From contig CM038052.1 in assembly GCA_021397845.1 (NCBI GenBank), positions 44,414,949-44,478,948 on the forward strand: a stretch of 64,000 bases of DNA. The letters are read 5' to 3'. Source of the DNA: Areca catechu. Taxonomy: Eukaryota; Streptophyta; Magnoliopsida; Arecales; Arecaceae. The notes under the pieces were generated by a model. It worked only from the letters and a program-made list of their open reading frames with translations, was not told the origin of the DNA and did no database searches. Position numbers and translations under genes: made by a program. Each line of letters begins with the position of its first letter. The first letter of the stretch is position 1. Below, piece after piece: positions 55,337 to 64,000 of the stretch.

Positions 55337-58300
55337 CTAGGAGAATGGATCAATGATACCTAACTCTCTTATAATCAGATAGAACCTATCCTCACTCAAG
55401 GGCTTGGTAAACACATCTGCCAACTGATCATCAGTACATACAAAATCAAGAATAACATTAGAGTTTTGTACATGATCTCTTATGAAATGATGTCTTATTT
55501 CAATGTGTTTACTTTTTGAATGTTGCATAGGATTTTTAGATAGGTTGATTGCACTAGTATTGTCACATCTTATGGGTGTCTTAGTTAGTTTAATGCCAAA
55601 ATCTTCGAGTTGTTGTTTGATCCAGAGGATTTGAGCACAACAGCTTCCAGCTGCGATATATTCGGCTTCCGCCGTAGATAAAGCAACTGAGTTCTATTTC
55701 TTGCTACTCTAAGAGATCAAATTTACTCCAAAAAACTGACAGGTTCCGCTAGTACTTTTACGATCAAGTTTACACCCAACAAAGTCAGCATTAGAATAAG
55801 CAATTAATTCAAATGAAGAATCTCTAGAGTACCATAAACCAATTTCAATTGAGCCAGATAGATATCTAAGTATGCGTTTAACAGCCAAAAGATGAGACTC
55901 TTTAGGATTAGACTGATATCTAACACACATACAGACACTAAACATGATATCTAGCGTACTGGCAGTGAGATATAACAATGAACCGATCATGCCATGATGT
56001 AATTTTTGGTCTATAGACTTACATGATTCATCCTTGTCAAGTCTACATGTAGAGCTCATAGGGATACCTAAAGGCTTAGTGTTCTCCATCCCAAACTTTT
56101 TGAGTATTTCTTTTGTGTATTTCGTTTGGTTGATGAAGATCCCTTCTTTGGTTTGCTTTATTTGGTGTCCGAGGAAAAAATTCAGTTCTCCCATCATGCT
56201 CATCTCGAACTCACCCTGCATTAACTTTGCAAAATCTTGACAAAGAGATTCATTAGTAGCACCAAATATTATATCATCTATATAGATTTGTACTACTAAG
56301 AGATCATCATCCTTTTTCTTTAAAAACAAAGTTTTATCTACATTACCTTTAGTAAAATCATTTTTCAGCAAAAAGGAGCTTAAACGATCATACCAAGCTC
56401 TTGGAGCTTGTTTCAAACTATATAAAGATTTATGAAGTTTGTAAACATGATTTGGAAATTCAGAATTTTCAAAACCAGGGGGTTGATCAACGTAAACTTC
56501 TTCTTCAATTAAACCATTTAAAAAGGCACTTTTAACATCCATTTGATATAGTTTAAAATTCATGAAGCAAGCAAAAGCCAACAATAGCCTAATTGCCTCA
56601 AGTCTAGCCACAGGAGCAAAGGTTTCATCAAAATCTATTCCTTCCTCCTGATTGTATCCTTTGGTAACTAGTCTAGCCTTATTTCTAGTTACTACTCCAT
56701 TTTCATCAAGTTTATTTCGAAAAACCCATTTTGTACCAATAATTGAAGTGTTTGAAGGCCTATCTACTAATGTCCAAACATTGTTCCTTTTAAATTGATT
56801 AAGTTCATCTTGCATAGCATTTATCCAATTACTATCACATTGAACTTCCTCAATAGTTTTAGGTTCAATTTGAGACACAAAAGCTAAGTAATCACAGATA
56901 TTTCTAAGGGATGATCGAGTACTTACACCTTTAGATGGATCACCTATAATTAGTTCTTTTGGGTGTCCATGAGCATACCTCCATTCTTTTGGTAATGGAT
57001 CAATAGTTGATGTATTTTCATCACCTTGTGCTTGATCTCCTTCAGTGTTTTGATCATCGTTCTATTCCTTGGTAAGCCCTTCATTGTTGTTTATTTCTTC
57101 AATTTTCTTGCTACCTATTTCATCAGAAAGTACATCTTCTTTTCTTGAAGATTTTTGGTTAGTTTCATCAAATACTACATGTATGGATTCTTCAACAACA
57201 AGTGTTCTTCTGTTAAAGATCCTGTATGCCTTACTAGATGTGGAGTAGCCTAGAAAGACTCCCTCATCTAATTTGGCATCAAATTTACTCAAATTATCTT
57301 TACCATTATTTAAGATGAAACAACGGCATCCAAAAACATGAAAATAACGAATTGAGGGTTTTCTACCCTTCCAAAGCTTATAAGGTGTTTTCTTTAAAAT
57401 TGGTCGAATTAAAACTCAATTTAAAATATAGCATGCAGTATTTATGGCTTCCGCCCAAAAATATCTAGGTAAATCATTTTCATAAAGCATGGTGCGTGCC
57501 ATTTCTTCAAGAGTTCTATTTTTTCTTTCTACTATCCCATTTTGTTGAGGTGTCCTAGGTGCAGAAAAATTATGATGAATTCCATTTTCAATACAAAATT
57601 TATCAAAATCGATATTTTCAAATTCGGTTCCATGATCACTTCTCAAAGATACTACTGAAACACCTTTTTCATTCAAAACTCTTTTATGAAATCTAATAAA
57701 TTCAGAAAAAGTTTCATCTTTATGTACTAAAAACATGACCCATGTAAATCATGAGAAATCATCTACAATGACTAGACCATACTTCTTACCTCCCAAACTA
57801 GATGTTCTAGTTGGTCCAAAGAGGTCCATATGAAGCAATTCCAAAGGTCTAGATGTAGAGATTACTCCTTTTGGTTTGAAAGAGGATTTTGTTTGTTTTC
57901 CAAGTTGACATGCACTGCAAATCTTATCTTTTTCAAAATTAAGTTTAGGCAAATCCTTTACCAAATTCTTTTTGCTAGGTTTTGAAATTAGATGCATGCT
58001 TGCATGTCCTAGTCTATGATGCCAAAGCCAGCTAGTTTCATCAATCTTGGCTTCCATTGCCACTAGACATTGACCTTTTTAAATAGGGAGATCATCAAGA
58101 TCAACCATATAAATATTGCCATGCCTATGACCAATGAACTTAATGCCATTGTCATCTAGACTAGAAACAATGCACAAGGAAGATTCAAAAATAACTTTAA
58201 AATTTTTGTCACAAAACTGACTAATGCTAAGAAAGTTATGTTTTAAACCATCAACATATAATACATTATCAATATAAGAGGTAGGGGTGATATGGACTTT

Positions 58301-60169
58301 ACCAATACCGATAATTTTGCCCTTTCCATTATCACCAAAAGTTACATTACCACCATTTTGATAAATGAGTGAAGAAAACTACTCCACATCTCCTGTCATA
58401 TGCCTTGAGCAACCGCTATCAAGGTACCACATCCTTTTCTTATTGGTTGCAAGGCATACGTGCAATAAAGATCAAGTGGAGACTTTAGGTACCCAAGCCA
58501 TCTTGGATCCTTTTTGGTTAGTGTCATTGGTTCCTTTCGGAACCCAAACTTTCTTAGTGTTATTTAATTTTCTTTTGTTGCATATATAAGATTTGTGTCC
58601 TTTGATACCACAAGTATAGCAAGTAATGGATGAAGATGCAGGCACAAAGAAATTTTTAAAGAGTTTTTGTTTCTTATGAGTTTTGAATCCTAAACCTGCT
58701 TTGTCAAATACTGCTCTTTGGTTATTTAAGAGTAAGTTCAATTTTTCAGAACTATAAGTAAATTTTTCTACAAAAGGTTTTAGTTTTTCAATTTCTTCTT
58801 TATATCTTTTGTTTTCATTTAAAATTTTTTTGCTTTGTTTTGACAAATTTTCATTTGAAAGTAAGTCACTTTTCTTTTTAAAGACATCCTTTTCTTTTTC
58901 AAGTGCCATAATCTTATCATTTAATTTTTTATTTTGAATAAGAATGCATTCATTTTCATTTGAAAGGTTGTTATTTGTTTTGGCTAGATCCAAATTTTGC
59001 TTCTTTAAATCTTTATGTTTTGATTTTAACTTTTGAAATTCTATGACTAGTTCGTCAAAAACTTCATGAAGCTCATCAAAACTAAATTCATTTTCGGTTT
59101 CGGAACATACCTCATCATGATCGGCCATCAGACAGAAGTTTGCTACCTCTTGCTGTTCTTCCTCAGAACTGAAGTCTTCACTTTCACTCTAGGTTGCCAT
59201 CATGGCTTTCTTTCTCAGCTTTCTTCTGCTTTTCTTTAACAAGGGGCAGTCTACCTTGAAATGCCCGAGTTTTTTGCACTCAAAACACGTAGGCTGCTCC
59301 TTCTCCTTTTCTTTGTCCTTCTCTTTACTTGGCTCACCTTTCAGAGGTTTCTTTTTGTAGTTAAACCTTTTCTTCCTCATGAACCTTCTGAATTTTCTTG
59401 CTAACAAAGCCGTCTCATCTTCTTCATCATCTTCTTCGGAGTCTTCGCTTGAGTCCTCTCTAGCAGTAGATTTGAACGCGATCTCCTTCTTTTTGTCGAC
59501 CTCTCCATTCTTTTGTTTGAGGGAGAGCTCATAAGTCATTAAAGAACCCAACAGTTGTTCCAGCGGGAGAGTGTTGACATCCTTAGCTTCTTCAATAGTA
59601 GTGACCTTTGCATCCCACGAAGCTGGTAGAGACTTGAGAAGTTTATTCACAAGTTCACCATTAGAAATAATTTTTTCTAGGCTTCTCATGCCATTCACAA
59701 TATTTGTGAACCTAGTGTACATCTCACTAATAGACTCAGTAGGTTCCATTTTAAACATTTCATATATGTGAATAAGCATGTTGACCTTGGTGGTTTTCAC
59801 ATGGTGTGTACCCTCATTGGTAACCTCAAGTGTATCCCAAATCTCCTTGACGGAGAGATAATTAGATATTCTATTAAATTCACTTGGATCAAGAGAACAA
59901 AATAAAAGGTTCATAGCCTTAGCATTAAGCTCGATTTTCTTAATGTCATTCTTATCCCAATCATCTTCCATTTTTGGAGTGAGAATGCCATTAATCAGCA
60001 TTGTAGGCTGATGAGGATCTCTTACAATTGCCCTCCACAAATTATAATCAAGAGCTTGAATAAATATGCGCATGCATGTCTTCCAGTATGTGTAATTTGT
60101 GCCATTAAAAAGTGGGGGACGATTTGAAGCTTGACCTTCAACAATACACATTCCTATTAGGGCTGTCAT
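55337..60169 (-). pseudogene. Gag-pol polyprotein of D (gag, protease, integrase, RT, RNase H)
   Basis: A single frame of 1611 codons from ATG 60169 to 55337. Gag: NRPPLFNGTNYTYWKTCMR, then the knuckle CFECKKLGHFKVDC. A long coiled-coil linker (about 59080-58750) and a second knuckle-like CYTCGIKGHKSYIC follow. Protease WYLDSGCSRHMTGD. Integrase: WHHRLGHAS, C-x2-C near 57905, HMDLFGPTRTSS, SLRSDHGTEFENIDFD, RTPQQNGIVERKNRTLEEMAR. RT: GTKWVFRNKLDENG, YQMDVKSAFLNGL, YIDDIIFGA. RNase H: NADFVGCKLDRKSTSG, ALSTAEAEYIAAG and CDNTSAINLSKNP. About nine in-frame stops (e.g. 59189, 58472, 57062, two near 55700) and no frameshift. Confidence 0.93.
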
Positions 60170-60212
60170 GATCTTTTACTCAAGATCCTTGGACCTACAA
60201 GAGAGTACCGGT

Positions 60213-60224
60213 GCTCTAATATCA
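60213..60224 (-). promoter_or_regulatory. Primer-binding site of D
   Basis: TGATATTAGAGC on the minus strand, ten of twelve matching the initiator tRNA-Met complement, 2 nt from the LTR; both changes are transitions. Confidence 0.8.
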
Positions 60225-60226
60225 CT

Positions 60227-61635
60227 TGTTGCCCAGAAATGGAGCCCAAGAGGGGGGAGTGAATTGGGACTTTTAAAAAATTTAAGACAATAATGAGAGG
60301 GACTAGTGGTGCTTATGAACAATGATGAATTCAATGCAAGATGTTAGCAATAATTAAAGAGCAAGAGAGGAAGAGAGTAATCACACACAAACACAAGGTT
60401 TATAGTGGTTCGGTGCAAACCTAGCACCTACATCCACTCCCCAAGCCACCCTTGGGAATTTCACTATAATCCAAACTAGATTACAATTAACTTGTTTTTC
60501 ACAAGGCTCACAAGTCAAAACCTAATTTGGTTTTATCACTTAGGCTTACCAACAAACCTTAACACTTGTTTTGTCTTCGGGCTCACAAGTTAACCCTAGT
60601 TGGTTTTATTACTTAGGCTCACCAAAAAACCACAATAACCTTCTTTCAAGACACCCTTGAAAGCAAGGTCAAATCATAATAAAATAGATATACAATTTAA
60701 AACTAAAACAAACTCTCTTCAAGAGTAGATTGGAATCTTTGAAGCTCAAGTTGATGCTTTGTCTCCACTCTTCCTTGGAATCTCCTTCAAAGTGCCTCTT
60801 TTGGAATGAAGTAAGGATGAGCTTGTAGGCTTTTCAAAGAATCACACTATAAGAGGCTTTTGATGTGAAGTATTTGAGAGAATATTAGCTTTTTGGCTTT
60901 TGAGTAGACTTGAATGCACTTCAATACACTTCCTTGTCTTTAAAATGAGGTTGGTGGAGGTTAAATACACCAAGAACCTTCCAAAAAATGGTTTGTGATC
61001 GTTGGTACCTCGGAAATAGCCATTTGTAGCTTGAAAAGCAAGTTCTGCAAGCCAGAAAAATAGATCCGTTAGAGCTATCAGGCTGCAAGTGTCGACACTT
61101 GATCTCTAGGTGCCGACACTTGAACTTTCAAGTGTCGACACTTGATGCACAGGTGTCGACACTTGACACAAAAATCCTCAAATTACAAAGTTCTGTATTT
61201 TCAAAATTCTCAGTCCTTGAGTCGACACTTGGAACCTAAGTGTCGACACTTGGTGTCGACACTTGGATATAGGTGTCGACACTTGGCGTGCCAAGGATTT
61301 TTGTCTGTGCCAAATGCTGAAGGGTCGACACTTGACTGTCCAGGTGTCGACACTTGAGACTGAAAAATCTCAGATTCAAGTGTAAATGCCTCGAAAACAT
61401 AAATATAATTCTTAAAAATATAAACACATAATATTTAAACATTTAGATGCCCTTTTTCAATGAAGAGGATGCCCGGATTCGTGAGAATTGCTCCGTGCCA
61501 TTACGTGCCATAAACCATAAGTTTTTGAGATTTTGAGGTGCTCTCTTCCTGAAAACTCACAACTTGAAATCCTCATTAGTATACAATATGCACTCAATTT
61601 TTGTTATTCATCAAAATCACTGGGTGGAGCCAATA
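60227..61635 (-). repeat. 5' LTR of D
   Basis: 1409 bp, TGTTGCCCAGAAATGG...GAGCCAATA in plus orientation (the final C changed to T). Nearly identical to 50641-52091 except for the 42-bp palindrome difference and scattered substitutions. Confidence 0.93.
61086..61356. repeat. Palindrome array in the D 5' LTR
   Basis: Ten units, nine with intact GTCGAC and one with gccgac (about 61113). It lacks the first two 21-bp units seen in the 3' LTR. Confidence 0.95.
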
Positions 61636-62210
61636 ATACCACTACCTGATGAGTCTAGGGGGTGTACCTGGCAGTGATTTGAAGATCAATCCATGAAGGG
61701 GTTGCTCTATGCTCTCGGATGCACCCTGAAAAATCAAGCTGATGACTTTGCAGATCCTCAGCTTTTGACCTGCTGACCCGAAGCTAGTCAGATAAAATCC
61801 TGGGATTCATGAACTCTGAGGGACCTACAAATCACCTATCAGATGTTAGAAAACAAAGGCAAAATCAGATTGGAGGCTAAAAGATGAAAGGAAGAAAGGA
61901 GATTAAAGGAGGGTAGCCAAGGGTTGAAGAAGGCTGGTGGCTAGGGTTTGTATTGGAAGCTTGGGGGCAGGGCACAGGGATCACACAGATACACTGAGGG
62001 ATCACACAGATACCCTTAATCACATAGGAGATCACACAAAAATTAGAGAACTCAATAATTCATTCATGAATCAACAAAAATACATGAGAGGGGTGCCTTT
62101 ATATAGGCTTACAAACTTGGGCTCCAAGTAAGGGCATACAAGGGATTTTACAAGAATTTTAGACCCACCCAAACCCTAGCTAGAATTCCACTCCTACTTG
62201 ATGGGGACAT
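61636..62210 (-). repeat. 5' LTR of E, outer piece
   Basis: Begins with the right TSD of D (atacc). On the minus strand it carries blocks shared with the F LTR: 'gtaggtccctcag' (about 61825), 'cagcttgatttttcagg', 'tacaccccct', 'attctagctagggtttg' (about 62180), and a cctatatagg-type TATA region (ctttatataggc, 62097-62108). Similarity to F fades beyond about 62210. Confidence 0.7.
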
Positions 62211-62686
62211 TAGATCAGGCATAGACTTCAAACTTAAATTTATTCTCTAAGTCATATGTTGGATAATTTTGAACCCTTAATGATGTGTCAAGTTTTGTAA
62301 TCAAGTTTTGTAATAAAGTTAGTCCAACAGCGCAGCCACCAGTAATCCACGACCCAAACAAATCAAAAATCCAAAGAAAAAAACCTAATTAAAACCTTCC
62401 TAAATATTGAAATAAAAATAGCCAAACTCACCAATGCTTGAAGGGACTTCCGGATGCTCACCGGAGAGGAGGACGACGGCATGGAGGGGCATGATAGGGT
62501 GGTGGTGTTGGGGATTTAAAGAAAACCCACTGACGGTCTCCTTGTCACTTAGAGAAGGGAGACCGCATCGGCTGGAGTCCTAGTCCATCCCAAACATGAT
62601 GCTGACGAAGTCCCTCTCCTCCTCAGCTTCTTCTAACTCCTCCGGTGACTTTTTGGCTAGATAAGTGATGGGGAACAATGATGAAA
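62211..62686. other. Unassigned segment
   Basis: About 480 bp that I cannot assign. It shows no LTR boundary and no convincing ORF. A short minus-strand reading (about 62680-62590: LAKKSPEELEEAEEERDFVS) ends at a stop. It could be further LTR sequence of E, another element's internal DNA, or older host sequence. Confidence 0.4.
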
Positions 62687-63898
62687 TGATGCATTCCTAA
62701 TGGAATTAGATATGACTAAATGATAAATAAAGAAAAAAGATGCAGCTATTCAAGTAAAGAACTAGGAATTCAATAATAGGATTCTAAATATTAAACTTAA
62801 CTAGAAATAAAACCATTCAAAGAAAATAAGAGGACCTTCATGGTTAAAAAACCACTCAGATTAGGGTTAAGTTAATCTAATAATTGCAGATCTGAAAGCC
62901 TTTCTAAAGAGGGTTATCCGGTAATTAATACTTTTAGATTTAACGCTGGGAACACTCAAAGAAGAAGTTCTTGGATGACAGAGAGATTTTTCTTGGTTGC
63001 AAAGCCTCTTGTATCCAGTTCTTGGCATGGGAGACCTTCTTCTTTGGAGCCTGGAAGCCCGGGGATCCTGCAACAAAGAAATATCGGAGAGATTAAAGAA
63101 TAGGGATTGAAATGGAGAGTGAGGGGAGGGATCTTTGAAATGAAGAAGGGAAGCTTGGAGTAGTCTTGGCGTGGATCTTCTATGGCTTCTTTTGGATGAC
63201 AACTCTTGGCTTGATCTTTTGAAGAACTCCTTGAACGATTGGATTCATTGGAAATGGAGGAGATGTGAACTAAGGAGGTGCTTCTTTATTTGGCCGAATG
63301 GACTAATGAGGGATGGGAGGAAGCTAGGTTGGATGAGTGGAGATGGAAAGGGACGAACACTCTAGGCCTCATGCCCACCTTCTCACAAGGGACCAAGAAT
63401 TCAAGCAAGGAATATTCTTTCAAGAAACTTCATTTCATTCATTCAAAATTTATCATTCATCATTACAAGAAGGTTTGGAGCCCTTTGTTTTATAGACCAC
63501 AAAGCCTTTTGAATTCAAATTCAAATTACACCAAGAATAGAGGAGAGAACGATGGGCATCTTCATGAAGAGGGGCGCTGATTGTGGAGGAGAATGTGGTC
63601 TCATTTGAATTTGAATTCCTTCTCCTCTTAGGCGACAATCAATGGTGAGGTGTCTTGGTGATGTGGCAAAGTGGAGTGATGAAGTGGCTTCCAAGTTGGT
63701 GATCCCATTGTTCATGCGCCCACCTTCCTTATTTGGACTTGTTGTGCTTGAAACCAGATTGGACTTGTTGTGTTGAAACCAGATTGGACTTGGACTGAAC
63801 TACTCTTGACTTAATTGCAATAAAGAACTCAATACAGGACTCAATTTTCTAAATGAAATAAATACAGGACTAATAAACTCAATTAGGACTTAATACAG
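62687..63898 (-). repeat. Inverted chromovirus-type LTR
   Basis: On the minus strand this reads like the LTRs of S, E and F: 'gagtcctgtatt' repeats near the start, a ctataaaac TATA-like box (about 63494), a 'tttgttgcagga' block matching 'tcattgcaggg' of S (about 63070), and an end at ...GGAATGCATCA (62687). It is truncated on the right by the LTR starting at 63899. Solo LTR or end of another element cannot be decided. Confidence 0.55.
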
Positions 63899-64000
63899 GT
63901 GGTACGGACACCAGAGGCACCAGAATAAGGCATAGGCTTCTCAACACTCTGTGGATCACTTAAATGACATTCGAATCCATTGTAATAAAGCTTAGTCCAG
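63899..64000 (+). repeat. Start of another F-type LTR (cut by window end)
   Basis: TGGTACGGACACCAGAGG then caccagaataagg and cttctcaacactctgtgg: the same first 100 bp as the LTRs of F. Confidence 0.75.

Larger units (their letters stand above)
50641..61635 (-). mobile_element. Element D: complete SIRE-type Ty1/copia retrotransposon
   Basis: 10,995 bp, minus strand. LTRs 60227-61635 (5') and 50641-52091 (3'); perfect TSD atacc at 50636-50640 and 61636-61640. Gag-pol, spacer with palindromes, third ORF and proximal polypurine tract are all in place. Gag-pol has about nine nonsense codons and no frameshift. It is a different family from A/B: the LTR sequence and palindromes differ. Confidence 0.93.
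15275..62210 (-). mobile_element. Element E: RT-less chromovirus derivative, split by nested insertions
   Basis: Outermost recognisable element. Pieces in its own order: 5' LTR at 62210-61636, 50640-50624 and 19718-19524; leader; gag-like pseudogene; integrase/chromodomain remnant; 3' LTR from 16157 leftward. When C (19719-50623, TSD agctc) and D (50641-61635, TSD atacc) are removed, the three LTR pieces join into sequence that aligns with the F LTR around 'tacaccccct', 'gagaag' and 'cttctcagcct'. The left LTR is cut at the end of A; I infer that A inserted into it. Confidence 0.75.

Noticed and set aside
62200..62215. tgatggggacat as a possible new LTR start
   Set aside because: No matching end, TSD or primer-binding site could be found.
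62590..62680. Short minus-strand reading (about 30 codons) resembling part of a host enzyme such as a P450
   Set aside because: Too short, ends in a stop, and no diagnostic motif is visible.

Overview
This window looks like intergenic DNA from a large, repeat-rich flowering-plant genome. I see no host gene, rRNA or tRNA gene. Nearly every base belongs to LTR retrotransposons inserted into one another. The evidence is plant Ty1/copia and Ty3/gypsy pol motifs, TG...CA long terminal repeats, primer-binding sites matching plant initiator tRNA-Met, and 5-bp target-site duplications (TSDs). The species cannot be named from this sequence.

Element names used below. T: 3' part of a Tat-type Ty3/gypsy (1-9591). 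S: small RT-less chromovirus inside T (1947-7259). A: 3' half of a SIRE-type copia (9592-15274). E: RT-less chromovirus on the minus strand, broken into pieces between about 15275 and 62210. C: minus-strand copia of another lineage (19719-50623). F: RT-less chromovirus inside C (23116-37377). G: Athila-type gypsy inside F (27402-36135). B: complete SIRE-type copia inside C (37822-48253). D: complete minus-strand SIRE-type copia (50641-61635).

Nesting, with E outermost. Left side: E probably contains A, A contains T, and T contains S. Right side: the 5' LTR of E was hit by C and, 7 bp beyond the C duplication, by D. C was then hit by F (which contains G) and by B. TSDs that close the insertions: S agacg, C agctc, F ccaaa, G ggaca/gggca, D atacc, B atcat/gccat (imperfect). 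Removing S, B, F, C and D restores continuous reading frames or LTR sequence at each junction. Beyond 62210 lie about 480 unassigned bases, an inverted chromovirus-type LTR, and the first 100 bp of another LTR.

Biology. The three SIRE elements encode gag-pol plus a third ORF downstream of pol. T carries a spliced antisense gene between pol and its 3' LTR. S, E and F lack protease, RT, RNase H and the integrase core, but keep a gag-like ORF and an integrase C-terminus with a chromodomain, so they must have moved with proteins supplied in trans. Only S still has open frames and nearly identical LTRs; the rest are decayed by nonsense codons, frameshifts or deletion. The most unusual features are an LTR that encodes the RNase H domain (C), arrays of palindromic GTCGAC/GCCGAC motifs in the LTRs and pol-ORF3 spacers, and a motif shared between LTRs of different copia lineages.
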